A stretch of DNA of 64,000 nucleotides. It comes from Cellvibrio sp. PSBB023 (GTDB lineage Bacteria > Pseudomonadota > Gammaproteobacteria > Pseudomonadales > Cellvibrionaceae). The stretch is from assembly GCF_002007605.1 (NCBI RefSeq), contig NZ_CP019799.1, positions 4,333,501-4,397,500 on the forward strand, given 5' to 3'. Shown here in pieces: positions 55,585 through 64,000 of the stretch. The notes beneath the pieces were generated by a model. That model made no database searches. It was given only the letters and a program-made list of their open reading frames with translations, and was not told the origin of the DNA. Both the position numbers and the translations under genes were made by a program. Position 1 is the first letter of the stretch, and each line of letters starts with the position of its first letter.

Positions 55585-56325
55585 ATGAATGACGAACAAC
55601 TGCGGCGCTACTCGCGCCAGATTATGCTGCCCGATGTCGACCTGGATGGGCAGGACAAATTGCTGGCAGCCCATGTGCTGATAATTGGCTTGGGTGGTTT
55701 GGGTTCGCCGGTGGCCATGTATTTGGCGGCGGCCGGTGTTGGGCACCTGACGCTGGTGGATTTTGACGCGGTGGATTTAACCAATCTGCAACGTCAAATT
55801 GTGCATACTACAGCGCGCATCGGCATGAACAAAGCGGCTTCGGCGGCGCAGAGTTTGCGCGAATTAAATCCCGATGTTCGAGTGGATACCATCGAACAAT
55901 TGCTGGATGCCGATGCACTGCTTGCACAGGTTAAGATGGTAAGTCTGGTGATCGACTGCACGGATAATTTCCAAACCCGCTTTGCTATTAACGCCGCCTG
56001 CGTTGCGGCAAAAGTGCCACTGGTGTCGGGTGCGGCGATTCGTTTGGAAGGGCAGGTTGCCGTGTTTGATGCGCGCCTTGAAACCAGCCCCTGCTATCGC
56101 TGTTTATATGAAGAAGATAGCGATGATTTAACCTGTGCCGCCAATGGTGTGTTGGCTCCTTTGGTGGGGGTAATTGGTTCAATGCAGGCGCTGGAAGCGA
56201 TTAAATTAATCTGTGGTTTTGGCACAGGCTTGGCTGGGCGCTTGCTGTTGCTGGATGCGCGCCACAGTCAGTGGCGCGAATTGAAATTGCCTAAGGACCC
56301 CTGTTGCCCCCTGTGTTCCAAGTGA
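55585..56325 (+). CDS. moeB: MoeB/ThiF-family adenylyltransferase
   Basis: A 246-residue E1-like enzyme that adenylates the C-terminus of a ubiquitin-like sulfur carrier such as MoaD. The nucleotide site is GLGGLGSPVAMYLAAAGVG, followed by DFDAVDLTNLQRQ. The zinc site is CYRC near residue 170 and CCPLC at the C-terminus. Position after hemA-prfA-prmC matches the common moeB location. ThiF is an alternative name for the same fold. Confidence 0.93.
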   Translation: MNDEQLRRYSRQIMLPDVDLDGQDKLLAAHVLIIGLGGLGSPVAMYLAAAGVGHLTLVDFDAVDLTNLQRQIVHTTARIGMNKAASAAQSLRELNPDVRVDTIEQLLDADALLAQVKMVSLVIDCTDNFQTRFAINAACVAAKVPLVSGAAIRLEGQVAVFDARLETSPCYRCLYEEDSDDLTCAANGVLAPLVGVIGSMQALEAIKLICGFGTGLAGRLLLLDARHSQWRELKLPKDPCCPLCSK

Positions 56326-56477
56326 ACAGTCAAGGCCGGTAAAGCCGCAAATAAGTCTTGTCTTTTGCCCTGCGAGCTAATTAGTATTGCCGTCAATTTT
56401 CAGTGCCGGTTTCGTTCGGAATCTGTTGCCTTAATCCCCGCTTCCCTTAATTACTATTTCCCCATACAGGTATCAAC

Positions 56478-57038
56478 ATGAGTGAACAGAAAGATAGTTA
56501 TGCTGCCGGTTTTTTCCCCCGGTTGATTTTTGGCTCGCGCTGGCTGCAACTGCCGCTGTACTTGGGTTTGATTGTTGCCCAGTGCGCCTACGTATTTCTC
56601 TTTATCAAAGAACTGACCCATTTGGTGATTGATGTCAATTCGCTCAGCGAACAAACCATTATGCTGATTGTGCTGGGCCTGATCGATGTGGTGATGATTT
56701 CCAACTTGTTGGTTATGGTTATCGTGGGTGGTTATGAGACATTTGTATCGCGCCTGCGACTGAACGGTCATCCCGATCAACCTGAATGGCTGAGTCACGT
56801 GAATGCCACTGTATTGAAAGTAAAACTGGCTATGGCGATTATCGGTATCTCCTCAATCCACTTGTTAAAAACCTTTATCGAGGCAGGTAACATCGGGCTG
56901 CCCGGCGCAAAATTCACAGAAGAAGGTGTGATGTGGCAAACCATCATCCATATGGCGTTTATCGCCTCGGCTATTGGAATTGCCTATACCGACGTGCTAA
57001 TGCAACGCGTGAGCGCGGCGAACAAAAACGGCCACTAA
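56478..57038 (+). CDS. yqhA: YqhA-family (UPF0114) membrane protein
   Basis: A 186-residue inner-membrane protein with about four helices, matching the UPF0114/YqhA family ([38 protein letters not shown]). The family's function is not established. A terminator follows the gene. Confidence 0.88.
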   Translation: MSEQKDSYAAGFFPRLIFGSRWLQLPLYLGLIVAQCAYVFLFIKELTHLVIDVNSLSEQTIMLIVLGLIDVVMISNLLVMVIVGGYETFVSRLRLNGHPDQPEWLSHVNATVLKVKLAMAIIGISSIHLLKTFIEAGNIGLPGAKFTEEGVMWQTIIHMAFIASAIGIAYTDVLMQRVSAANKNGH

Positions 57039-57048
57039 ATAATCCTGA

Positions 57049-57076
57049 GCGTGGGCAGGTCTTGCCCACGCTTTTC
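57049..57076 (+). terminator. Terminator of the yqhA-like gene
   Basis: The stem GCGTGGGCA/TGCCCACGC around a GGTCT loop is followed by TTTTC, just after the stop. Confidence 0.8.
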
Positions 57077-57120
57077 TTTCCTATCACTCGCTTGTCTTCC
57101 CTCTGAGCATTCGCTTTTTT

Positions 57121-57531
57121 ATGGCAGCCCAATTGGCAAGGTACAAAAAACCGCAGCACGCAATTTCCTGGGGATTGCTGGTAATAATGCTGTTATTGCC
57201 GGTTGTGGGTGTTATCAATCTATTCCTGCACTTTCACACTGTGTTGCCTTTGGCCGCAATGGTGTTTACCAGCCTGCTTGCCTATTATTTTTATTGGCAA
57301 GACAAACGCCGCGCGCAGCGCAATGAGTGGCGTATTCCTGAGGCAAATTTACATTTCTGGTCCTTGGTGGGCGGTTGGCCGGGGGCGTTTGTGGTGCAGC
57401 AGCAATTTCGCCACAAAACCAAAAAAATATCCTTTTTGTCAGTATTTTGGTTGATAGTGCTGTCTCATCAAGTGTTATGGTTTGATTGGTTATTGATGGA
57501 TGGTAAATGGCTGTTGTCAGTGTTAGCTTGA
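57121..57531 (+). CDS. DUF1294 membrane protein
   Basis: A 136-residue membrane protein. Two N-terminal helices are followed by the DUF1294 signature: YFYWQDKRRAQRNEWRIPE, then LVGGWPGAFVVQQQFRHKTKK, then a final helix. In some proteins this domain follows a cold-shock domain; here it stands alone. Function unknown. Confidence 0.87.
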   Translation: MAAQLARYKKPQHAISWGLLVIMLLLPVVGVINLFLHFHTVLPLAAMVFTSLLAYYFYWQDKRRAQRNEWRIPEANLHFWSLVGGWPGAFVVQQQFRHKTKKISFLSVFWLIVLSHQVLWFDWLLMDGKWLLSVLA

Positions 57532-57577
57532 TCGACGGCAGTTATCGCAACATAAACTTACAGAGAAGGAGCAGGCT

Positions 57578-57754
57578 ATGAATATAGAAGTGAGTGGGAT
57601 TTTAGGGCTTATTTTACTGATTTGTGTTGTCTACGCGATTGTAAAAACAACGCAAAGCAATGCCAGTACGGGTAACAAGGTGATCTGGATTGTTGTGCTC
57701 TTGTTGTTGCCACTGCTGGGTTTTATTTTGTGGTTTTTATTTGGCCCAAAATAA
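57578..57754 (+). CDS. Small PLDc_N-type membrane protein
   Basis: A 58-residue protein with two membrane helices (about 7-23 and 34-54) and the PLDc_N (phospholipase D N-terminal) pattern, WIVVLLLLPLLGFILWFLFG. GAAGGAGC lies ten bases before the ATG. No catalytic domain is present, as in many stand-alone PLDc_N proteins. Confidence 0.82.
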   Translation: MNIEVSGILGLILLICVVYAIVKTTQSNASTGNKVIWIVVLLLLPLLGFILWFLFGPK

Positions 57755-57814
57755 ACCAGCTCGCCCCAGAGTGGGCATCGCTTGCGCGTTACTCTCTCTG
57801 GGGTTGCAATCCGC

Positions 57815-58816
57815 TTAGTTAAAAAAACCTTTCTTTAAGGCTTCATGCTGTTCCGGTTTCAAGCGCGGACCAAATTGCGAAACAACTTTGGCGGCTGCAA
57901 GGTTGGCAAATTCTGCGGCGGTTTTAAAATCCTTGCCTTGGTTTATCGCGTACAAGAATGCACCGGCAAACATATCGCCAGCACCGTTGGTGTCAACGGG
58001 AGTTGCGGCGGCGCCTGCTACCCGAGTCAAAGTGTTGCCGTCAAAGACCAGTGCGCCTTCTGCGCCGCAGGTAATGGCGAATTGTTTGCAATATTTTTTC
58101 AGGCCTTCACAGGCGTCTTCAATGCTGTGGGTTTTGGTGAAGCCAATCGCCTCGTCGCGGTTGCAGAAAATCAAATCCACGCCGCTGCCAATCATCTCCA
58201 CCAAGCCATCGTAGAAAAATTGCACCATCGCCGGGTCTGACAAACTCAGTGCGGTTTTGGTGTTGCTGGCTTCGGCGTGTTGGCGCAGTGTAATGGCGGC
58301 CGCGCGGCCCGTGGTGGAGCTGACCAGGTAGCCTTCGATATAGACATAATGCGATTGGGCAATGGCATTAAGATCCAATTCATCCACGGACAGTGTTTCG
58401 CTAATGCCGAGAAAGGTATTCATGGTTCGCTCGGCATCGGGGGTAATCATCACCAGGCATTTGCCGGTAATTCCGGCTGGCGGAGTGATGTGCGCGGGAG
58501 TGGTAACGCCAGCGGCGTGAATATCATTCAGGTAAAACGCGCCGTTTTCATCGTTAGCAACTTTGCAGGAATAAAAATTATCGCAGCCAAAATAACTGGC
58601 AGCGATGATGCTGTTGGCGGCTGAACCGCCGCTGGCGCGATGGGATGCGACCAAATGATCGCTGAGGTAGTCGATTAAACTGTTTTGGCGCGCTTCATCT
58701 ACCAAGGTCATCACACCTTTGGCTACCGCCATGCGGGTGAGGTCGGCATCGGTGAGGGTGATTTCGGTATCGACCAGTGCCGCGCCTATGCCGTAGATGT
58801 GATAGTGCTTGTTCAT
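57815..58816 (-). CDS. PfkB-family kinase, adenosine-kinase-like
   Basis: A 333-residue ribokinase-fold enzyme. GGSAANSIIAASYFG is the first PfkB signature, and DTNGAGDMFAGAFLYAI near residue 275 holds the anion hole and catalytic Asp. The overall sequence resembles bacterial adenosine kinase-like proteins; other nucleoside or sugar substrates are possible. It is divergent from mrcB. Confidence 0.88.
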   Translation of the reverse strand: MNKHYHIYGIGAALVDTEITLTDADLTRMAVAKGVMTLVDEARQNSLIDYLSDHLVASHRASGGSAANSIIAASYFGCDNFYSCKVANDENGAFYLNDIHAAGVTTPAHITPPAGITGKCLVMITPDAERTMNTFLGISETLSVDELDLNAIAQSHYVYIEGYLVSSTTGRAAAITLRQHAEASNTKTALSLSDPAMVQFFYDGLVEMIGSGVDLIFCNRDEAIGFTKTHSIEDACEGLKKYCKQFAITCGAEGALVFDGNTLTRVAGAAATPVDTNGAGDMFAGAFLYAINQGKDFKTAAEFANLAAAKVVSQFGPRLKPEQHEALKKGFFN

Positions 58817-59027
58817 ACGCAGTTAACCTTTTGCAGAAGAGTGTGGCGAGCGCCATGTGGGGCAGCATTATGCAAAATTCACCCTGAGCGATAAAGCACA
58901 ACCGCTTGCTGTGCGGCAATTTACATTATTCATCCTCGCATTCACCGGGGGTGGCAGGTAAACTGGCGCGCATTATTTGCAGTTACTGCAACCGCTATTT
59001 TGCCTCTCTCACCAGTAAGATTTTTTC

Positions 59028-61391
59028 ATGACCAAACGTCGCAGCAATACCAGTCGCACCAGCAATCGTCGCTCTAAATCCGCCCCGCGCTCGGCGCGCA
59101 CTGGCTGGGCTTTGGCGCGTATGTGGATTGTGTACAGCCTGTTACTGGTTGTGGCGCTATTGGGTATTTGGACCTTCTACCTGGATTCGGTGGTGCGCGC
59201 CAAGTTTGAAGGCAAAAAATGGTCGCTGCCAGCGCGGGTGTATGCGCGACCGCTGGAGTTGTATGTGGGGCAGTCCCTGTTGCCTCCGCTGTTTGAACAG
59301 GAGTTGCGCGCACTGGGCTATCGCTTTGAGGGCAATCTCCAGGCGCCGGGGCAAGTGGTGAAAAAAGTCAGTGCCACGTCCAGCGAGGTGACTTATCACA
59401 TTCACAGTCGCGGGTTTGATTTTTGGGATAAAAAAGAAGTCCCGCGTAAATTTATGTTGCGGGTTGCCAATGGCAGCGTGCAGGGGCTGATTGATTTGGC
59501 TGGTGCCGATTTACCGCTGGTGCGTTTGGAGCCGGAAGAAATTGGCGGCTTTTACCCGGCGGATAAAGAGGATCGCCTGCTGGTGCGTCTCTCGGATTTG
59601 CCGCCGCTGTTGGGTGAAACCCTATTGGCCGTGGAGGACAAGCATTTTCTGGATCACCACGGCGTATCGCCATTGGCGATTTTGCGCGCGGCCTGGGTGA
59701 ATGCCACCAACGGCGGTGTCGTGCAGGGCGGTAGTACCATCACCCAACAGTTGGTGAAAAATTTCTATCTCACCAATGAGCAAAGTTTACTGCGCCGTAA
59801 AATTCCGGAAGCGATTATGGCGCTGCTGCTGGAAGCGCATTACAGCAAATCCGAAATTTTGGAAACCTACATCAACGAAGTGTTTTTAGGCCAAAGCGGC
59901 GCTCGCTCGATTAACGGCTTTGCCCTGGGCGCACAACACTATTTCCGCCAGCCGCTGCGCGAGTTGGATACCCACGAACTGGCACTTTTGGTCGGCTTGG
60001 TAAAAGGCGCGTCCTATTACAACCCCTGGCGCAACCCTGAGCGTGCAAAAGCGCGTCGCAATGTAGTCTTGGGTGTGATGCATCAGGAAGGCCTGATTGA
60101 TGCGCAGCAACTCAAAGCGGCACAGGCTGCGCCCCTGGGCATAGTGGCGGAAGGGGAGTCGCGCAGCACCACTTATCCGGCGTTTATGGATTTGGTGAAG
60201 CGCCAGCTCAAGCAGGATTACAACGAAGACGATCTGCGCAGCGAAGGCTTGCGTATTTTTACCAGCTTATCGCCCATGGTGCAGCGGCAAGCGGAGCGCG
60301 CCTTGCAAGCGCGCCTGCCAGAACTGGAAAAACGCTTTAACACCAAAGGCGTGCAGGCGAGCATGGTGGTCACCTCGGTGGGTGGCGGTGAGATTCTGGC
60401 TCTGCTGGGCGATCGCGATCCGCGTTTCACCGGGTTTAATCGCGCGCTTGATGCCAAGCGCCAAATCGGCTCCCTGATGAAACCCTTTGTATTCCTCGCG
60501 GCACTGGAACAGCCGCATAAATATAATTTGGGCACCATTATCAGCGATGCCCCAGTCAGCTATAAATCGGGCGGTAAATGGTGGGCGCCGCAAAACGCCG
60601 ACAAAAAAGATCACGGCGATATCCCGCTCTATAAAGCATTGGCCTTTTCCTACAATCAGGCAACCGCTCGTTTGGGTATGACACTGGGGCTGGATACTGT
60701 GGCCGATGTAGTCAAGCGCGCGGGTTACGAAGGTAAGGTTCCCGCACTGCCTGCCATGTTGCTCGGCTCGGTGGAGATGACGCCATTGGATGTGGCTGGC
60801 ATCTATCACACCCTCGCCGCCGATGGCGTTTACACCCCGCTCAATGCCATTCGTGAAGTGTTGGCAGCGGACGGCAAACCGCTGAAACGCTATCCGCTGG
60901 AATTGGAGCAGCGCTTTGATGCAGAAGCCAGCTTCCAGTTGCAGTACGCCATGCAGCGCACCATGCGCGAAGGCACCGGGCGCAGCGCCTATAACCAGTT
61001 GCCTGCCAGTTTTGAGGTGGCCGGTAAAACCGGTACTACCAACGATCAGCGCGATAGCTGGTTCGCTGGATACAGCGGCGAGCATTTGGCTGTGGTATGG
61101 CTGGGGCGCGATGACAACAGCGCAACCCCGCTCAGCGGTGCCGGTGGCGCCTTGCAGGTTTGGTCGGAGTTTATGAAGCAGTTGCCCAGCCGCAGTTTGC
61201 CGCAGGAGCCACCGCCCGGCGTGAGTTTTGACTGGTTGGACGGTGCTACCGGCAAGCTCAGTGCGGAAGGCTGTATCGGTGCCTTGTGGCTACCGCTGCG
61301 CGACGACCAACGGCCACCACAATCGGCCGATTGCCTGTTGCCCAACAGCACTAACCCGGTAAAAAACTTCTGGCAGCGGCTGGTTAACTAG
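59028..61391 (+). CDS. mrcB: Penicillin-binding protein 1B (bifunctional glycosyltransferase/transpeptidase)
   Basis: A 787-residue class A PBP that polymerises and cross-links peptidoglycan at the inner membrane. A basic cytoplasmic tail and one membrane helix (about 27-50) precede a UB2H-like domain (about 60-150). The GT51 domain has EDKHFLDHHG with catalytic Glu203 and GGSTITQQLVKN. The transpeptidase has SLMK with Ser482 and Lys485, SYN at 541-543 and KTGTT at 667-671. All motifs are intact. Confidence 0.97.
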   Translation: MTKRRSNTSRTSNRRSKSAPRSARTGWALARMWIVYSLLLVVALLGIWTFYLDSVVRAKFEGKKWSLPARVYARPLELYVGQSLLPPLFEQELRALGYRFEGNLQAPGQVVKKVSATSSEVTYHIHSRGFDFWDKKEVPRKFMLRVANGSVQGLIDLAGADLPLVRLEPEEIGGFYPADKEDRLLVRLSDLPPLLGETLLAVEDKHFLDHHGVSPLAILRAAWVNATNGGVVQGGSTITQQLVKNFYLTNEQSLLRRKIPEAIMALLLEAHYSKSEILETYINEVFLGQSGARSINGFALGAQHYFRQPLRELDTHELALLVGLVKGASYYNPWRNPERAKARRNVVLGVMHQEGLIDAQQLKAAQAAPLGIVAEGESRSTTYPAFMDLVKRQLKQDYNEDDLRSEGLRIFTSLSPMVQRQAERALQARLPELEKRFNTKGVQASMVVTSVGGGEILALLGDRDPRFTGFNRALDAKRQIGSLMKPFVFLAALEQPHKYNLGTIISDAPVSYKSGGKWWAPQNADKKDHGDIPLYKALAFSYNQATARLGMTLGLDTVADVVKRAGYEGKVPALPAMLLGSVEMTPLDVAGIYHTLAADGVYTPLNAIREVLAADGKPLKRYPLELEQRFDAEASFQLQYAMQRTMREGTGRSAYNQLPASFEVAGKTGTTNDQRDSWFAGYSGEHLAVVWLGRDDNSATPLSGAGGALQVWSEFMKQLPSRSLPQEPPPGVSFDWLDGATGKLSAEGCIGALWLPLRDDQRPPQSADCLLPNSTNPVKNFWQRLVN

Positions 61392-61530
61392 GCCGCTGTC
61401 ACACCACCCCTCTTATCCCGCCAAAAATAAGTCACTCAGGTGAATCCGAAGCTCACTAGACTGTGTCTTAGTGTGTGAGTTGGGGGCAATAATCAACATC
61501 CTGCCCGGATTTTTCCTGAGAGGTTTTCCC

Positions 61531-62283
61531 ATGACATTACTTCCTCGCATCTTCCAACGCCTGTCTGGCGTATTGGGGTTAGCGTTCTTGTGCGGATTGG
61601 CGCTGACCCTGCCCGCACAGGCGGCGGAGTTGGAAGGCTCGGTCGTGCCGCTGAACGCTAGCGCCCCGGCTGCCTTGCCTGCTCCCGAACTGGTTGAGCC
61701 CGCACCCAATGCCTCGTCATCCGCCATGCCCATGACGCCAATTGATGAGCCTGCGCCATCCCTGGCTCCACCTGAACAGCATTACGCTGCCATGCCTCAG
61801 GATGAGCAGGCGTTGGAGGCACTTGAGGAGCGCATGGAGCAGGTTCTCAGCCGACACAATCGCGGCAGTAATATCGATTTGTCGCAGTTGGTGCCTATCA
61901 CCGCCATAGTATTTGCCCTGGGCGGCCCGATTTTCCTGCTGTGTTTTTTGATCACCAAACGCTACCAATATCGCCAATGGCACCAGCAAAGCCTGAATGA
62001 CAATATCGACAAGTTCCTGGCTGCCGGGCGCGACATCCCGCCCGAACTGCTGCGCACCGATGAAGCCAAGACTACCGACAAACTGGGTAATCGCGACAAG
62101 GGCGTGCGCAATATATGCATCGGCACCGGAGTGCTGATTTTTCTCACCATCCTCACAGGGTTAGATACTGGCTCGATCGGGTTTATCTGGATTGCGCTGG
62201 GGGTCTCCCAAGTCCTGATCTGGCATCTCAACCAGCCCAAAGCCGGGCAGCCGCTTGCACCACAGGTTGAGCAGCAGGACTAA
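61531..62283 (+). CDS. DUF6249-like membrane protein
   Basis: A 250-residue exported membrane protein. A signal peptide (about residues 1-31, ending AQA) is followed by a Pro/Ala-rich linker, a membrane helix (about 115-137) and the DUF6249-like end (KRYQYRQWHQQSLNDNIDKF, DKGVRNICIGTGVLIFLTI). The ATG at 61531 has GAGAGG eight bases upstream. It lies six bases before the sigma factor gene, so it is probably part of its operon. Function unknown. Confidence 0.78.
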   Translation: MTLLPRIFQRLSGVLGLAFLCGLALTLPAQAAELEGSVVPLNASAPAALPAPELVEPAPNASSSAMPMTPIDEPAPSLAPPEQHYAAMPQDEQALEALEERMEQVLSRHNRGSNIDLSQLVPITAIVFALGGPIFLLCFLITKRYQYRQWHQQSLNDNIDKFLAAGRDIPPELLRTDEAKTTDKLGNRDKGVRNICIGTGVLIFLTILTGLDTGSIGFIWIALGVSQVLIWHLNQPKAGQPLAPQVEQQD

Positions 62284-62289
62284 GCGGTA

Positions 62290-62838
62290 ATGTCCCTTTC
62301 CGATCAGGAATTAATTGCGCGGGTGGTTAGCCGCCGGGATCAGCATGCCTTTGCGCAGCTGGTTCTGCGCTACCAGTCGGCCTTGCGTATTTGGGCGCGA
62401 CGCCTGTGCAATGGCGACACCCATCTCGCCGACGACTTGGCGCAGGAGACCTTCATGAAGGCCTACGCTGCGCTGGGCGCGTTTCGCGCGGAAGCCAAGT
62501 TCTCCACCTGGCTGTATCGCATCGCTTTTAACATTGCGGCGAATCGCTGGCGCGCCAAGAAAATCGAATGGTGTGAACTCGACGAAAACGAAGAGATCGA
62601 AGCAGAGCAATGCAGCGTAAAACAATTCCACGCGCAAAAAGATGTGGAAGCCGCCATGCAAACCCTGAGTGCAGCGCAGCAGTTGGCGATTCGGTTGTGT
62701 TATGAAGACGGCTTTTCCCACGAGGAAGCGGCGAGTATTATGGGGATTCCCCTAGGTACAGTAAAAACCCATATCGCCCGCGGCAAAGCCAAACTGCAAA
62801 CCCTGTTAGCATCCTGGCAGGATGCTCTGCCGCAATAA
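62290..62838 (+). CDS. ECF-type RNA polymerase sigma factor
   Basis: A 182-residue sigma-70 family factor of the RpoE-like group. Region 2 contains HLADDLAQETFMKAYAALGAF and FSTWLYRIAFNIAANRWR (-10 recognition). Region 4 contains AIRLCYEDGFSHEEAASIMG and GTVKTHIARGKAKL (-35 recognition). It is co-encoded with a DUF6249-like protein and a small membrane protein that may be its anti-sigma factor. Confidence 0.93.
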   Translation: MSLSDQELIARVVSRRDQHAFAQLVLRYQSALRIWARRLCNGDTHLADDLAQETFMKAYAALGAFRAEAKFSTWLYRIAFNIAANRWRAKKIEWCELDENEEIEAEQCSVKQFHAQKDVEAAMQTLSAAQQLAIRLCYEDGFSHEEAASIMGIPLGTVKTHIARGKAKLQTLLASWQDALPQ

Positions 62839-62858
62839 CCGGCCACGTGAGGTTGATG

Positions 62859-63215
62859 ATGAACGACAGCAAAACACTGAATACCCACCCGGCACAAAGC
62901 GATAGCTTTGACGATTTTTTGCGGCAGCAATTACACGCCGCTTACATTGATGACGATGGTTTTACCGCGCAATTCATGGCGCGTTTGCCCGCACCCAAAA
63001 CGCTGAACCCCTGGTTGGAAAAAGCCATCATTGCTGTGCCGGTATTGCTGATCAGCCTGTTGGTGCTCAGCCATTTCCCCTGGCGCGAATTGGTGCAACC
63101 AGTTTATGGCTGGTTCTTATTGCAGGATCTGACCAGCCTGTTGTCGATGGGGGTTGCGGTATTTATCGCCTTGGTTGTAGCGCCGGTGGCCTGGTTATTT
63201 AGCGGCGAATCCTGA
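62859..63215 (+). CDS. Small membrane protein, possible anti-sigma factor
   Basis: A 118-residue protein with an acidic N-terminal cytoplasmic part (SFDDFLRQQLHAAYIDDDGF) and two membrane helices (about residues 52-72 and 90-112). The position directly after an ECF sigma gene and the soluble-head/membrane-tail design suggest an anti-sigma factor, but no ZAS zinc motif is present. I chose the ATG at 62859, correctly spaced from GAGG. Confidence 0.6.
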   Translation: MNDSKTLNTHPAQSDSFDDFLRQQLHAAYIDDDGFTAQFMARLPAPKTLNPWLEKAIIAVPVLLISLLVLSHFPWRELVQPVYGWFLLQDLTSLLSMGVAVFIALVVAPVAWLFSGES

Positions 63216-63266
63216 CAGCGACGGATAATTTCCGTCGCCCTGCATCTTACTCAAGGGATTATCACT

Positions 63267-63692
63267 ATGAACAAATGGTTAGGTTCTCTGGTTGCCGTTG
63301 TCGCCCTGTCACTGCCGGCCCTTTGTGCGGCGGAAGTGGCAGTGATTGTGCATCCATCGGCGGGAGTCGATAGCCTCACAGAAGGCGAGGTGGCGCAGTT
63401 ATTTTTGGGGAAAAGCAAAAGTTTCCCCAACGGTGAGCAGGCGGTGCCCATCAACCAAAATGAAGGCTCCGCAGCACGGAAAACATTTAATGAAGCGGTG
63501 TGTAAGAAAAATGCCAGCCAGTACAAGGCCTACTGGTCGCAATTAGTCTTTACCGGCAAGGGTATTCCCCCCAAAGATGGTGGCGATGATGCCGCTGTCA
63601 AAGCACTGGTAGCGGCCAACCCCACCATGATCAGCTATATCGATGCCGCTGCTGTGGATGCTTCCGTCAAAGTGGTGTTCAAGGTGCCGTGA
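63267..63692 (+). CDS. Small periplasmic PstS-like (PBP-like) protein
   Basis: A 141-residue exported protein with a signal peptide (about 1-22, ending LCAAE). The body matches short PBP-like proteins annotated as phosphate ABC transporter substrate-binding (VAVIVHPSAGVDSLTEGEVAQLFLGK, FNEAVCKKNASQYKAYW, FTGKGIPPK, ANPTMISYID). It is half the size of PstS, so transport function is doubtful. Confidence 0.83.
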   Translation: MNKWLGSLVAVVALSLPALCAAEVAVIVHPSAGVDSLTEGEVAQLFLGKSKSFPNGEQAVPINQNEGSAARKTFNEAVCKKNASQYKAYWSQLVFTGKGIPPKDGGDDAAVKALVAANPTMISYIDAAAVDASVKVVFKVP

Positions 63693-63731
63693 TGGCATTC
63701 GACACGCCAACACCTATCCCCCTATGACTGA

Positions 63732-63754
63732 GCCTGCCTGGTGCGGGCTTTTTT
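63732..63754 (+). terminator. Terminator after the PBP-like gene
   Basis: The stem GCCTGC/GCGGGC (one G-T pair) with a CTGGT loop runs into TTTTTT. Confidence 0.7.
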
Positions 63755-63886
63755 CTGGGCAAATTCCATCACATAAATCCCTGCTGGCAGTCTAAGTAGG
63801 CTAAAATGCGCGCCTTTTTTACCCACATGTAGTCACTATTTACGCTTTTTACCTTTTTTAGTCGCACAGTCGCAGAGAAATTACCC

Positions 63887-64000
63887 GTGATCTCCACCGC
63901 TAATATCACCATGCAATTTGGTGCCAAACCGCTTTTTGAAAATGTTTCGGTCAAATTTAACAACAGCAATCGCTACGGCCTGATTGGCGCGAACGGCTGC
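63887..64000 (+). CDS. ABC-F family ATPase, YbiT-like (N-terminal 38 residues; runs off the window)
   Basis: The visible start (GTG) codes for [20 protein letters not shown] and ends in the Walker A lead-in [10 protein letters not shown]. This matches ABC-F proteins of the YbiT group, which act on the ribosome. The rest lies outside the window. Confidence 0.87.
   Translation, partial: MISTANITMQFGAKPLFENVSVKFNNSNRYGLIGANGC

Overview
The window reads as the chromosome of a gammaproteobacterium close to Cellvibrio and other Cellvibrionales or pseudomonads. The evidence is the housekeeping gene order (lolB-ispE-tRNA-Gln-prs-rplY-pth-ychF running opposite to hemA-prfA-prmC-moeB), the Gram-negative envelope genes (TonB-dependent receptor, LolB, PBP1b, OmpA-like barrels) and a mid-range GC content. 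It starts inside parC and ends inside a YbiT-like ABC-F gene.

Layout. 1-6.3 kb: end of parC, a PilZ protein, a secreted polysaccharide deacetylase and a 1016-residue anchored periplasmic protein. 6.4-11 kb, minus strand: an Ig-like lipoprotein with a small outer-membrane protein, a Bax-type glucosaminidase, and a chromosomal pair of a three-repeat DnaT protein and a lambda P-like protein. 11-21.7 kb: signalling genes (dCache chemoreceptor, HD-GYP response regulator with a GAF histidine kinase, TonB receptor, MipA-DUF3019-OmpR regulator-kinase). 21.9-25.2 kb: a two-gene operon joining a dCache/MinD-like membrane protein to a prokaryotic pentameric ligand-gated ion channel. 25.3-27.9 kb: sulfurtransferase, rsgA, orn.

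27.9-34.4 kb is an AT-rich island lying between intact orn and a decayed second copy of the orn 3' half. On the minus strand it holds a compact secretion-peptide cassette: a shortened HlyD-like protein, a C39 peptidase-containing ABC exporter, a 58-residue double-glycine precursor peptide with four core cysteines, a GT1-type glycosyltransferase and a methyltransferase. Together they look like an undescribed modified (possibly glycosylated) bacteriocin/microcin system. More AT-rich accessory genes follow (PAP2 phosphatase, GT2, PhyH dioxygenase), then a 1592-residue surface protein with an internal GlyGly-CTERM-like segment ahead of an outer-membrane barrel.

42.6-64 kb is mostly core: a CsgG/DUF4810/GNA1162 lipoprotein trio, ychF, pth, rplY, prs, tRNA-Gln(TTG), ispE, lolB, a TPR lipoprotein, a DEDDh exonuclease, hemA-prfA-prmC-moeB, a YqhA protein, two small membrane proteins, an adenosine-kinase-like PfkB protein, mrcB, an ECF sigma factor operon, a small PBP-like protein and the start of ybiT.

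The two most interesting signals are (1) the ion channel encoded four bases after a sensor that carries a MinD-like domain with a broken Walker A motif, and (2) the small double-glycine peptide with its exporter and tailoring genes in the orn-flanked island. All calls come from reading the sequence; no database search was run.
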